Assembly (NCBI GenBank): GCA_905479265.1
Contig: CAJQLX010000055.1
Span: forward strand, 1 to 55,513
DNA length: 55,513 nucleotides
Source: an uncultured Alphaproteobacteria bacterium
GTDB lineage: Bacteria > Pseudomonadota > Alphaproteobacteria > UBA7985
Reading direction: 5' to 3'
This document shows positions 32,581 through 42,900 of this stretch, one piece after another. The notes beneath the pieces are model-generated. The model searched no databases and was not told the origin of the DNA. It saw only the letters and a list, made by a program, of their open reading frames with translations. Position numbers and translations under genes: made by a program. Every line of letters begins with the position of its first letter. Position 1 is the stretch's first letter.

Positions 32581-33382
32581 CACCACCGCCAAAGTGCGCC
32601 TGTAGCGCGCGATCTATGACCTTCAACGGTCGGCGGTTTTCGGCAATATCACCGAATACGACCATACCCGAGCCCACCATTCGGTGCGCTTGGTTGTGCC
32701 GGTTGAATGTCACGCGACTGTGGAATGACCCTTGGTCAACCGCAATCGCTTCACCTGTGCTCAGCACAGGATACCAGACCAGCACCAGAGCATCCGGCAC
32801 GCGCTCCACCAGCCGCTTGGCGAGCTGGGGTGCGCGGTCGAAGTCTTCTTTCAGCTCGTACGACGGGTCGATCATTCCAATGAGGCGATGGCGCGGGTCG
32901 TGGTCGGTGAAAACATCCAACATGCCGTCAAAACCGTCGCCGCGCATGGGTTCAGCGTGTCGATAGTGGACCATGGCCTGTTCCAGCGCTTTGAACTCAG
33001 CCGGGTGCTGTTCAAACAACACCAGCCGGTCGCGCTTGCGCAGCGCACCCCCAGCGATGCACGGACTGCCCGGCAGCTGCATGATCGCTTCCCCGCGGTT
33101 CCAGCGTGCGACGACATCGCGGTAGCGCGCCAAGGGCGTTGCAAGCCCGCTTTGCTCGTAAATCGCACCAATGCCTTCGCGCCATTCCCCGGTTTTTTGC
33201 GCCTGTTCCCCGGTCAGATCATAGAGGCCGCGTCCCGCGTGGCTTTCGATATAGGTGAGTGGCCGCGCTTTCTTGGCGAGCAAGGAAAGAACGGCGAGCA
33301 GGAAAGTATGCTTGTGCACATCGGCCTGATTTCCGGCATGAAACCCATGTTGGTAAGACAGCAAAGTCTGGGGTGCTCCCAT
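32567..33382 (-). CDS. rlmJ: 23S rRNA (adenine2030-N6)-methyltransferase RlmJ
   Basis: Methylates A2030 in domain V of 23S rRNA using SAM. The core LLSYQHGFHAGNQADVHKH near the N-terminus is diagnostic. ESHAGRGLYDL is motif X/I, and DPSYE (172-176) sits where N6-adenine methylases have DPPY; Asp and Tyr are kept. The ATG at 33382 is favoured because it places the core near the terminus and leaves a 66-nt promoter gap to dapF; a start at 33478 would run into dapF. 271 aa. The last codons lie in the 26-bp tandem duplication. Confidence 0.9.
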   Translation of the reverse strand: MGAPQTLLSYQHGFHAGNQADVHKHTFLLAVLSLLAKKARPLTYIESHAGRGLYDLTGEQAQKTGEWREGIGAIYEQSGLATPLARYRDVVARWNRGEAIMQLPGSPCIAGGALRKRDRLVLFEQHPAEFKALEQAMVHYRHAEPMRGDGFDGMLDVFTDHDPRHRLIGMIDPSYELKEDFDRAPQLAKRLVERVPDALVLVWYPVLSTGEAIAVDQGSFHSRVTFNRHNQAHRMVGSGMVVFGDIAENRRPLKVIDRALQAHFGGGATRT

Positions 33383-33448
33383 TCGTGAATTGCGGATGCC
33401 CTGCCTAAGCGGTGGCAGGGCGGAGAGAAAAGGCCTATTTTCAGCTCC

Positions 33449-34285
33449 ATGACTACGAGACCTTTCAAGAAAATGCACGGATTAGGCAACGACTTCGTTG
33501 TTGTTGACGCCCGCATTGACCCCTTCCAGCCCTCAGCGGCTGTCGCGCAGCGGATCGCAGACCGGCACTTTGGCGTTGGCTGTGACCAGCTGATCGTGCT
33601 CGAACGCCCCCTCGATCCTGCGGCGCAGGTCTTCATGCGCATTTACAACGCCGATGGTTCACAGGCCGAGGCCTGCGGTAACGCAACCCGCTGTGTGGCG
33701 CGCTTGCTGTTCGAAGAAAGCGGTATTCCGCCGGTTGTCCAAACCGTCGCCGGTCTGCTGCCGACGCAGCGCTTGCCCGATGGTCAGTATTCAGTCGGCA
33801 TGGGCCCGGCATTTTTGGAATGGCAAGAGGTGCCACTGTCCGAGGCGACCGACACGCTGAACTTGCCTGAGCTTGTGCCGGGTTTGGGCGCGCCGGTCGC
33901 GGTATCGATTGGCAATCCACATTGTGTCTTTTTCGTCGAAGACGCCGATGTGATGGACTTCGCGCCCATTGGACGGGAAATCGAGCATCACCCCTTGTTC
34001 CCCAACCGGACCAACGTTCAATTCGTGACTCCCATAGGCCGAACCCATATTCGCCAACGGGTTTGGGAGCGCGGGGTCGGCATCACGGGCGCCTCTGGAT
34101 CCGGCGCCTGTGCCGGCGCGGTGGCGAGTTTGCGCCGGGGTTTGGTCGATGGCCCGGTCAGCGTCTTTCTGGACGGTGGCTTGCTGGTCATCGATTGGGA
34201 CCAAAGCAGCAATCAAATCACCATGACCGGAACGGCGACCTTTGCCTTTAACGGTGGGCTGTCTGAGGAAATGCTCGATGGCTGA
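33449..34285 (+). CDS. dapF: diaminopimelate epimerase, Ser at second catalytic Cys position
   Basis: Converts LL- to meso-diaminopimelate for lysine and murein. 278 aa with MHGLGNDFVVVD, NADGSQAEACGNATR carrying Cys76, and IGNPHCVFFV. The second catalytic Cys is expected in T-x-ACGSG; here the text is GITGASGSGACAG, with Ser216 (codon TCT at 34094-34096) at that place and a Cys at 221. Whether this lineage has shifted the acid/base residue or the enzyme is altered cannot be decided from sequence. Overlaps mtaB by 8 nt. Confidence 0.92.
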   Translation: MTTRPFKKMHGLGNDFVVVDARIDPFQPSAAVAQRIADRHFGVGCDQLIVLERPLDPAAQVFMRIYNADGSQAEACGNATRCVARLLFEESGIPPVVQTVAGLLPTQRLPDGQYSVGMGPAFLEWQEVPLSEATDTLNLPELVPGLGAPVAVSIGNPHCVFFVEDADVMDFAPIGREIEHHPLFPNRTNVQFVTPIGRTHIRQRVWERGVGITGASGSGACAGAVASLRRGLVDGPVSVFLDGGLLVIDWDQSSNQITMTGTATFAFNGGLSEEMLDG

Positions 34286-35530
34286 GGGTAAGCAGGTTCT
34301 GTCGTTCGGCTGTCGGCTTAATATTTACGAGTCTGAAGTGATCAAAGGGCACTTGCCCGAAGGATCAAATACGCTGGTGGTCAACACCTGCGCGGTCACC
34401 TCCGAAGCGGAACGACAAGCCCGTCAAGCCATCCGCCGCGCCCACCGCGAGAACCCCGAGGCGGAAATCGTTGTGACGGGCTGCGCGGCGCAAGTGAACC
34501 CCAAAGCCTTCGCCGATATGCCTGAAGTCGCGCGCGTGGTTGGCAATCAGGAAAAGCTTGAAGCGGCAACGTGGCAAGCAACGGACGCCCAACCCCAGCG
34601 CGTGGTGGTGCAGGATATTATGGCCGTGCGCGAAACCGCGCCGCATTTGCTCGACGGCTATGTCGAACACACTCGCGCTTTTGTGCAGGTTCAAACCGGC
34701 TGTGACCACCGCTGCACGTTCTGCATCATTCCGTTTGGCCGGGGAAACAGCCGGTCTGTGCCGGTTTCCGACGTGGTGGATCAGGTCCACCGCTTGGTCG
34801 AAGGTGGGGCGCGTGAAGTGGTGATTACGGGGGTTGATGTCACGTCTTTTGGCGCGGATTTACCCGGTGAGCCCACGCTGGGACAACTGATTCGCCGAAT
34901 TTTGATGGCTGTCCCAGCGCTGCCGCGCCTGCGTTTGTCGTCGCTGGACGCCGTGGAAATGGATGATGATCTGCTGGCGCTGGTCGCAAACGAGCCGCGC
35001 TTGATGCCGCATTTTCATCTCAGCCTGCAGGCTGGTGATGACATGATTCTCAAGCGGATGAAGCGCCGACACCTGCGCCACCATGCGGTTGATTTGGCGC
35101 GGGAGCTGCGGCGCTTGCGGCCTGACTGCGCGCTGGGCGCGGATATCATCACAGGCTTTCCAACGGAAACCGAAGATATGTTCCGCAATTCCCTGGATCT
35201 GGTGGATGATTGCGGCCTTACGTATCTGCATGTTTTTCCCTATTCCGAGCGCGAGGGCACGCCAGCGGCAAAAATGCCGCCGGTCGCCAAGTCCGAGCGC
35301 AAGCATCGCGCCGCGCGTCTGCGGGCCAAGGGCGATTTGGCGAAGTCAGCGTTCTTGTCGGCGCAACAAGGCGAGGTCGTCCCGGTTTTGTTTGAAAAAG
35401 ACGGCTGGGGTCGCACGCCAAACTTTGCCTCCGTGCGCCGATTGGATGGCAGCACGCCAGCGGCAGGAACGCTGGAATCCCTGCGATTGGTTGACTTACA
35501 GGATGGAATTTTGATGGGAGTGCCGCACTG

Positions 35531-35531
<1 letters not shown>
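34278..35531 (+). CDS. mtaB: tRNA t6A37 methylthiotransferase MtaB
   Basis: Radical-SAM enzyme that adds methylthio to t6A at position 37 of ANN-decoding tRNAs. Three Cys of the N-terminal cluster are in place (C12, C38, C69), and the radical-SAM cluster is CDHRCTFC (C142, C146, C149). The ATG at 34278 overlaps the dapF stop by 8 nt; an upstream start at 34242 would run 36 nt deeper into dapF. The C-terminal TRAM region is short. 417 aa. Its stop and the ftsY ATG share one base. Confidence 0.93.
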
Positions 35532-36724
<1,193 letters not shown>

Positions 36725-36863
36725 GCGCACCAGACCGGTCCGTGATAAACTTTTCTTCACGGGCTTCTTACTGGACCGTTAGGACCGATTTTTGCTCCAC
36801 ACAGGGGAGAAAGGGTATTGCGATGCCATCGCGCCCTACACCCTTATGTAAGGAACAAGAATC

Positions 36864-37268
36864 ATGATGAAACGCATTTCTAGTGTGCTAGCGATCCTGT
36901 TTGCAGTTTTCGCAATTGGCAGCGCAGCGCAGGCCGATACCAACGCTAACCTTGGCTTTATGGACTGGGATCCCGCGGCGGCGCAGGAAGCGGTTTCGAA
37001 CGGCGAGCGCGTCGTCATCAACACGTGGGCGACGTGGTGCCCGTTTTGTAAGGCGCAGCGACGTGCGCTCAGCAGCTTGCTCAAGGCTGATCCCGATACC
37101 TATGGCGATGTGAAAGTGTTTGCCGTGGACATCGATGATGCAGACACCCCAACGCGCATTGGGTCGGTGGGCGTTTCAAAAACCACATTGATTTTCTTCG
37201 CCAATGGCGAGGAAGTGTCTGTCTACAAAGGCCAAGACACAGCGGAAATGGCGGGTTTCCTTCAGTAG
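36864..37268 (+). CDS. secreted thioredoxin-fold protein with CPFC motif
   Basis: 134 aa with signal peptide (MKRISSVLAILFAVFAIGSAAQA) and a thioredoxin domain. The active site is TWATWCPFC (C59, C62), as in DsbE/TlpA-type periplasmic reductants. Ahead of the fourth strand, where thioredoxins have cis-Pro, the text is VSKTTLIFF with Thr107. AAGGA lies 8 nt before the ATG at 36864. A terminator follows its stop, so it is probably monocistronic. Likely a periplasmic thiol oxidoreductase or sensor; partner unknown. Confidence 0.85.
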   Translation: MMKRISSVLAILFAVFAIGSAAQADTNANLGFMDWDPAAAQEAVSNGERVVINTWATWCPFCKAQRRALSSLLKADPDTYGDVKVFAVDIDDADTPTRIGSVGVSKTTLIFFANGEEVSVYKGQDTAEMAGFLQ

Positions 37269-37317
37269 GCTCCGGCCCGGCCTAAAGCCAAGGCTTTGAA
37301 ACCTATGTGAACCGTGT

Positions 37318-37355
37318 AAGGGTCTCGCTGTACGTTTTCAGTGAGGCCCTTTTTC
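37318..37355 (+). terminator. Rho-independent terminator after the thioredoxin-like gene
   Basis: AAGGGTCTCGCTG pairs with CAGTGAGGCCCTT, with two G-T or mismatched positions, around an 8-nt loop and is followed by TTTTT. It lies directly before the GTG start of the DMT transporter. Confidence 0.8.
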
Positions 37356-38285
37356 GTGACCGACGACACCCGCAAAACCCAATTCGACTCCACCGGCGTT
37401 GCCGCTATGGTTGGTTTCACGATGCTCATGGCCTTTAACCAAGTCTTGGTGAAGTTCGTGAACACCGGGTTGCAGCCTGTGTTTCAAGCGGGACTTCGTT
37501 CGGCGCTGGCGGCTCTGGTGATGACGATTTTCGTCTACGCCATGGGCAAGCGGTACACGATTAAGCGCGCCTACATCCTGCCCGGGCTGTTCATCGGTTT
37601 CCTGTTTGGGGCCGAGTTCCTGTTTCTGTTCATCGCGTTGGACTTGTCCACGGTCAGTCGCACCACGTTGCTGTTCTACACCATGCCGCTGTGGATGGCC
37701 GTGCTGGCGCACTTGTTCATCCCCGGCGAGCGGTTGACCCCCGTGCGCTGGGTCGGCATTGCGGTGGCGATTGCCGGTGTCGTTCTGGTGCTCAGCGAAC
37801 GGTTGTTCTCAGAGAAAGCGGGCGGCAATTTGGGTTGGCTTGGTGACGTGCTGTGCTTGCTGGGCGCGGCGTTCTGGGCGCTGCTGGCGCTGACGATCCG
37901 GCTTACGCCCTTTGGTCAGGCGAGCAACGAAACGCAGCTGTCGTTCCAGTTGGTGATCTCAGCGATTATCCTGATCCCGGCCAGCGTCATGCTGGCGATC
38001 ATCGCGCCGGATAGCGCGGTATTTGGCCCCCTGATCCGGGATTTCACACCGCTGATTGGCGGCGTGGTGGTGTTCCAGGTTGTGGTTGTTGTGTGCTTTG
38101 GCTTTAGCGCGTGGCTGTGGATTGTCCGGCACTATCCAGCGACGCAAATGGCGTCGTTTATTTTCCTCACGCCGGTTTTCGGCGCGGCGTTTGGTGTGCT
38201 GTTGCTGGGTGAGCCACTGACATTCAGACTGGTCGCCGCGCTGGTGATGGTCAGCATTGGCATTGTGCTGATTAACCGAAAGTAG
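37356..38285 (+). CDS. EamA/DMT-family transporter
   Basis: 309-aa inner-membrane protein with about ten transmembrane helices in two EamA repeats (residues ~10-140 and ~155-305). The repeat signatures are FRSALAALVM-like FQAGLRSALAALVM and LTPVFGAAFGVLLLGEPLTF. Such proteins export metabolites or amino acids; the substrate is unknown. A GTG at 37356, immediately after the terminator hairpin, is preferred to one at 37341 that lies inside the hairpin stem. It converges with a NUDIX gene. Confidence 0.85.
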   Translation: MTDDTRKTQFDSTGVAAMVGFTMLMAFNQVLVKFVNTGLQPVFQAGLRSALAALVMTIFVYAMGKRYTIKRAYILPGLFIGFLFGAEFLFLFIALDLSTVSRTTLLFYTMPLWMAVLAHLFIPGERLTPVRWVGIAVAIAGVVLVLSERLFSEKAGGNLGWLGDVLCLLGAAFWALLALTIRLTPFGQASNETQLSFQLVISAIILIPASVMLAIIAPDSAVFGPLIRDFTPLIGGVVVFQVVVVVCFGFSAWLWIVRHYPATQMASFIFLTPVFGAAFGVLLLGEPLTFRLVAALVMVSIGIVLINRK

Positions 38286-38306
38286 CGGGCGCGGTGAAGC
38301 GAGCGG

Positions 38307-38852
38307 CTAGCGGCCAACGGGGTCGAGCGTTTCCATGCGCGGCACCCACGTATTTTGCGGCTGATCTTTGATCTTCAGGAAGTGGCTGAGCGATTTCTTG
38401 CTCGATGGGAACGAATAGTCGTCCCATGGAATTTCATCAAAGCCGAACCATTTGACCTCAAGCGATTCTTGTCCGGCAACGGCCTTGCCGTCGGGACAAT
38501 CGGCGTAGAAGAAGATCTGCACCTGCGCGATGTGGGGCACAGTGAACATACCGAGCAAAGGGCCAACGTCAATTTTGGCACCGCACTCTTCCCACGTTTC
38601 CCGCGCTGCGCCTTCTTGCAGGGATTCGCCCTTTTCCATAAAGCCGCCCGGTACTGTCCAGAACCCGCGGCGGGGTTCAATGGCGCGACGGGCCAGCAGG
38701 ATTTTGTCTTCAAAGACGGGGATAGCGCCAACGACCACGCGGGGGTTGTGGTAGTCGATGAACCCACAGTGATCGCAGATCGACCGTTCCAGATGATCGC
38801 CTTCCGGCACTTCGCGCCGGAATTGTTCTTTCAAGGTCTGCTGCTGGCTCAT
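38307..38852 (-). CDS. NUDIX hydrolase with N-terminal zinc-ribbon half
   Basis: 181 aa from the ATG at 38852. N-terminal RSICDHCGFIDYHNPRVVVGAIP has two Cys of a NudC-like ribbon. The NUDIX box is GGFMEKGESLQEGAARETWEECG. Family members hydrolyse ADP-ribose, NADH or similar nucleotide diphosphates; the exact substrate is unclear. The stop of pgk and this ATG share one base (TGATG), so the two are translationally coupled. Confidence 0.87.
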   Translation of the reverse strand: MSQQQTLKEQFRREVPEGDHLERSICDHCGFIDYHNPRVVVGAIPVFEDKILLARRAIEPRRGFWTVPGGFMEKGESLQEGAARETWEECGAKIDVGPLLGMFTVPHIAQVQIFFYADCPDGKAVAGQESLEVKWFGFDEIPWDDYSFPSSKKSLSHFLKIKDQPQNTWVPRMETLDPVGR

Positions 38853-40060
38853 CACTGTCGATCCTTTGCCGCTTCCAACGCTTTCACGCCCGGGAGGGTT
38901 TTGCCTTCCATCCATTCGAGGAAAGCACCACCCGCTGTACTGACATAGGTCAAATCACGCTCAACGCCAGCGCGGGCGAGTGCGGCGACCGTATCACCGC
39001 CGCCGGCGACAGAAACCATTTTCCCTTTCTTGGTCGCTGAAGCGATGGTTCCGGCGAGGGTAAAGGTTGCTGTGCCAAAGGGTTCAAACTCAAACGCACC
39101 AAGGGGACCATTCCACACGACGGTTTTGATGCTCTTCATCCGTTCCAGCAAACTTTCCACCGCCAGCGGGCCGTAGTCGAGGATCATGTGGGTGTCTGGA
39201 ACCGTGTCCACGGTCACGATGTAGGACTGGTCCCCACCGTCGATGGTCTCAGCCACGTTTGCGTCTTCGGGCAAAAAGACGGTGCAGCCCGATTTCTGTG
39301 CAGCGGCAAGGATGTCTTTTGCAGTTTCGGTCAAGTCAGCCTCAACGAGGCTCTTGCCCAGCTTGTATCCGGCGGCGAGCAGGAATGTGTTGGCCATACC
39401 CCCGCCGATCACCAGCAGGTCAACTTTGCTGACCAAGTGCTGCAGCACGTCGATTTTGGTGGAGACCTTGGCCCCGCCGACAATCGCAGCGACAGGGCGC
39501 TCTGGTGCATCCAGGGCGGCGCTGAGGTTGGTCAGCTCGGCTTCCATGGCCAAACCAGCATAGGCGGGCAGGTGGTGGGTGATGCCTTCGGTCGAGGCGT
39601 GGGCGCGATGGGCCGCGGAGAAAGCGTCGTTGACGTAAAGATCGCCCAAGGCGGCGATGGCTTGGCTCAAGCCCGGATCGTTGGCTTCTTCGCCCGCGTG
39701 AAACCGGGTGTTTTCCAGCACGAGAACGTGGCCGGCGGGTAAGAAGTCGATGGCGGTTTGCGCCTCGCTGCCGATGCAATTGGCGGCAAACTGAACCGTT
39801 GCGCCCAGCACCTCGCCCAAGACCGCCGCAACCGGTTCGAGCGACATTTCAGGCACGACTTGCCCTTTTGGTCGACCAAAGTGGCTGAGCACAGCAACCT
39901 TTGCCCCGCGCTGGGTCAAGTGTTTGAGCGTTGGAACCAGCCGGTCGAGGCGCGTTGCATCGGTGACGCGGCCATCGGCCATTGGAACGTTCAAATCGGC
40001 ACGGACCAGAACCGTTTTGCCACTGACATCTGCATCGTTGAGGGTGAGAAAACGGGTCAT
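38852..40060 (-). CDS. pgk: phosphoglycerate kinase
   Basis: Interconverts 1,3-bisphosphoglycerate/ADP and 3-phosphoglycerate/ATP in glycolysis, gluconeogenesis or the Calvin cycle. 402 aa. Substrate motif VLVRADLNVPM, hinge sequence SHFGRPKG, ENTRFHAGEE, GGAKVSTKIDVLQ, and the nucleotide loop GGGDTVAALA are intact. Follows glpD by 44 nt on the same strand and is coupled to the NUDIX gene. No tpi or gap gene is adjacent. Confidence 0.97.
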   Translation of the reverse strand: MTRFLTLNDADVSGKTVLVRADLNVPMADGRVTDATRLDRLVPTLKHLTQRGAKVAVLSHFGRPKGQVVPEMSLEPVAAVLGEVLGATVQFAANCIGSEAQTAIDFLPAGHVLVLENTRFHAGEEANDPGLSQAIAALGDLYVNDAFSAAHRAHASTEGITHHLPAYAGLAMEAELTNLSAALDAPERPVAAIVGGAKVSTKIDVLQHLVSKVDLLVIGGGMANTFLLAAGYKLGKSLVEADLTETAKDILAAAQKSGCTVFLPEDANVAETIDGGDQSYIVTVDTVPDTHMILDYGPLAVESLLERMKSIKTVVWNGPLGAFEFEPFGTATFTLAGTIASATKKGKMVSVAGGGDTVAALARAGVERDLTYVSTAGGAFLEWMEGKTLPGVKALEAAKDRQ

Positions 40061-40104
40061 GCGTAAGGGGTCTCTTTGTTTGGGGTGGGGGAGCGCGTGG
40101 TGGT

Positions 40105-41577
40105 TTAGGCGCTAGAAAGAACGTCGCTGATGCGGGCTTTGGTCTCCGCAGAGGCGATCAAGCCAAGCTTGGAGCGCCGCCAGAGGACATCATCGAGTGC
40201 GGTAGCGTACTCGCGGTCGCGCAGATACTCAATTTCGCCCTGTGATACACCGCTGCCAAAGTCTTCGCCCCGTGCGGCTGCGATATCATAAGCATGGGCG
40301 CCATAGTTGCGCAGCAGACGCCAAGCCGTCTTGGTCGGCATATCGGGATGCGCGGCGCTGAATTGGGCCAGCGCTGCGTCGAAGTCCAGGCCGATTTCAC
40401 CGCCGGGGAGAACCGCGCCCTTGGTCCATGTTTGACGCATGTCAAAGAACGGCTTGAAGTAATCGACGGCTTCTTCGGAAAGCTCGCGGTAGGCGGTCAG
40501 CTTGCCGCCGAAAATGGTCAGCAACGGCGCATCGCCACCGGGTTTTCCGTCGAGGCGGAAGGAATAGTCGCGGCTCACTTTGGAGGCTGATTTGCCTTCC
40601 TCAAACAACAAAGGCCGCACGCCGGCGTAGGTCCAGACAACATCGGCATCGGTCAGCGACTTCTTGAAATAGCGGTTCACGGCGGTGAGCATGTAGCTCT
40701 GCTCTTCGCTCGTGCAGTGAACCTCGCGCGGGTCGTCTGTGTGCTCAACATCCGTGGTTCCGATCAGGGTAAAATCCTGCTCATACGGAATGGCGAACAG
40801 GATCCGCCCATCGGTGTTTTGGAAGATATAGGCGTGGTCGCCTTCGAAAGCCTTGGGCACGACGATGTGCGAGCCGCGCACCAGCCGCAGCTTGGCGGGG
40901 TCGTTGGCGCTGACAACGTGCGCATCAATATCCGCTGCCCAAGGGCCGCCAGCGTTCACCACAGCGCGGGCTTGGGCCTGGGTTTCTGCGCCATCATCGG
41001 CGCGCAGGGTCAGGGTCCACAGCGTGCCGTCTTCGGTACGACGGGCGCTGGTGACTTTGGTGCGCGTGCGGACGGTTGCGCCGCGGGCCTGTGCGTCCAT
41101 CGCGTTGAGCACGACCAGCCGCGCATCCTGCACCCAGCAATCGGAATAGAGAAAGCCGCGCTTGACCCAATCCTGCAATGGCGCGCCTTCGGCCCCGGAG
41201 CGCAAAGAAAGACCTTTGGAGCCGGGCAGCAGTTCGCGCTTGCCTAAGTGGTCATAGAGAAACAGGCCCGCCCGGATCATCAAGAAGGGCCGCTGTTCGG
41301 GGGAGTGCGGCAGGCAGAAGCGCAAGGGCCAAACGATGTGCGGGGCCGCGCGCATGATCACTTCACGCTCTGCCAGCGCTTCGCCAACCATTTTGAACTC
41401 GTAGTTTTCCAAGTAGCGCAGGCCGCCGTGGATCAGCTTGGTGGACGCCGAAGAGGTGCCGCTTGCGAAGTCTTTGGCCTCGACCAACAGCGTCTTCAGC
41501 CCCCGTCCCTGTGCATCGCGCGCGGTCCCGGTTCCGTTCACGCCGCCGCCAATCACGGCGAGATCGAAAATCTCCAT
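40105..41577 (-). CDS. glpD: aerobic glycerol-3-phosphate dehydrogenase
   Basis: Membrane-associated FAD enzyme that oxidises sn-glycerol 3-phosphate to DHAP and passes electrons to quinone. FAD motif DLAVIGGGVNGTGTARDA at the N-terminus, ASGTSSASTKLIHGGLRYLE, and the IGTTDVEHTDD segment are canonical. 490 aa. The next genes on the strand are pgk and NUDIX; cobB lies upstream (27 nt). Glycerol uptake or repressor genes are not in the window. Confidence 0.95.
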   Translation of the reverse strand: MEIFDLAVIGGGVNGTGTARDAQGRGLKTLLVEAKDFASGTSSASTKLIHGGLRYLENYEFKMVGEALAEREVIMRAAPHIVWPLRFCLPHSPEQRPFLMIRAGLFLYDHLGKRELLPGSKGLSLRSGAEGAPLQDWVKRGFLYSDCWVQDARLVVLNAMDAQARGATVRTRTKVTSARRTEDGTLWTLTLRADDGAETQAQARAVVNAGGPWAADIDAHVVSANDPAKLRLVRGSHIVVPKAFEGDHAYIFQNTDGRILFAIPYEQDFTLIGTTDVEHTDDPREVHCTSEEQSYMLTAVNRYFKKSLTDADVVWTYAGVRPLLFEEGKSASKVSRDYSFRLDGKPGGDAPLLTIFGGKLTAYRELSEEAVDYFKPFFDMRQTWTKGAVLPGGEIGLDFDAALAQFSAAHPDMPTKTAWRLLRNYGAHAYDIAAARGEDFGSGVSQGEIEYLRDREYATALDDVLWRRSKLGLIASAETKARISDVLSSA

Positions 41578-41604
41578 AGTCAGGCTGTCCCTTCGCGCCG
41601 GGAA

Positions 41605-42900
41605 TTAGGGCAACTGTGCGGTCGGATCCCGGTCGATGATGTGAATGTATGACCCCAGAATATTACCGATTTGATGCCCGTGAAGGCCCAATGATGCCTG
41701 TCTGCTGTCCGCTGCGTGGAACAACGAAGGTGGAGCGAGGCATTCGGCGCTGGAAGCGTGGAATTCGTGACCTTTTAGCGCGGTTCCCGCCCAAAAATCT
41801 TCCGGAGCTGTGAGGGAACGATAGCCCAAGGTGCGCGCGCTGCCGGTGGTGTAGTGCGTGGCGACCGGCAGCAGGCTGGCCATGGGGAAGCGGGTGCCGT
41901 TGACGGTGATCGCTTCACCCAGTGCCATGTACCCACCGCACTCGCCATAAATCGTGGCCCCGCGCGCGGCGGCACTGCGCAGCGAGTCCCAGAACGCGTC
42001 GGCTTTGCTGAGCGTGGCAGCGTGCAATTCGGGATAGCCGCCGGGGAGAAAAACGAAGTCGGCGGTGTCTGGAACCCGCTGGTTGGCCAAGGGCGAAAAG
42101 CGCGCCTCTTGCCCTGTGAGCCAATGGGGGTAGGCGAAGCGGAAAGCGTCATCCCATGCCAGTGCGACGGTGCCTGCGGTGTGCGGGAAAAAGCCCGCTT
42201 TGCGCGGCTGTGGTGGTTCAGCGCCGGGAATAAACCGCGCAAGGGACAGGAGCTTGGGCAGGTCAAACCGCTCTGCGATCAAGCCTGCGAGGTGTTGGGC
42301 TTGCGCGCCCATGTCGGGCAATTCTTGGGGCAGGGTCAGGCCGAGATGCCGGCTGGGCCAGCGCAACGCGGACAGCCGAGGCAGGCTGCCAAGAACCGGA
42401 ATACCGCTGTTGTGCAGGGCTTCGCGCAGCATGGTTTCGTGACGATCTGAACCCACGCGGTTGAGGATGACGCCTGCGATATCAATCGACGGGTCAAAGT
42501 GGCTGAACCCGTGAACCAAGGCGGCAACGGAGCCAGACATGCCCTTGGCATCCACCACCAAAACCACGGGCAAACCCAAGGTGCGGGCCAGATCAGCGGT
42601 GGAACCGCCCCCGGCTTGAGCGCCGTCAAACAGCCCCATGACGCCTTCGATCACGCAAAGGTCGGCGTCACTGGCGGCGAGAAGGGCTTTCATCCGCGCC
42701 GGGGTCATGGCCCAAGGGTCGAGGTTGGGGCACGGTCGACCGGCGGCGAGGGCGTGGTATTGGGGATCGATGTAGTCGGGTCCAACCTTGAACCCCTGAA
42801 CGGCGGTGCCCGCATCGCGCAGCGCCGCAAGCAACCCAAAGGTCAGGCTGGTTTTCCCCGAGCCCGATGACGGCGCCGCAAGGATAAACCCCTTAGCCAT
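41605..42900 (-). CDS. cobB: cobyrinic/hydrogenobyrinic acid a,c-diamide synthase (CobB)
   Basis: Glutamine amidotransferase that amidates the a and c side chains of the corrin ring with ATP. The P-loop is FILAAPSSGSGKTS (7-20), VGPDYIDP and GVMGLFDG are family motifs, and the class-I amidotransferase Cys is in YGECGGYMALG. 431 aa. Its first 8 nt overlap the cobA stop, so the pair is translationally coupled and starts the minus-strand arm of the cobalamin cluster. Confidence 0.93.
   Translation of the reverse strand: MAKGFILAAPSSGSGKTSLTFGLLAALRDAGTAVQGFKVGPDYIDPQYHALAAGRPCPNLDPWAMTPARMKALLAASDADLCVIEGVMGLFDGAQAGGGSTADLARTLGLPVVLVVDAKGMSGSVAALVHGFSHFDPSIDIAGVILNRVGSDRHETMLREALHNSGIPVLGSLPRLSALRWPSRHLGLTLPQELPDMGAQAQHLAGLIAERFDLPKLLSLARFIPGAEPPQPRKAGFFPHTAGTVALAWDDAFRFAYPHWLTGQEARFSPLANQRVPDTADFVFLPGGYPELHAATLSKADAFWDSLRSAAARGATIYGECGGYMALGEAITVNGTRFPMASLLPVATHYTTGSARTLGYRSLTAPEDFWAGTALKGHEFHASSAECLAPPSLFHAADSRQASLGLHGHQIGNILGSYIHIIDRDPTAQLP

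Noticed and set aside
36738-36800. Terminator after ftsY (CCGTGA/TCACGG and repeated GGACCG)
   Set aside because: The stem is short with an 11-nt loop and is not followed by a clear T-run, so it is left unassigned.
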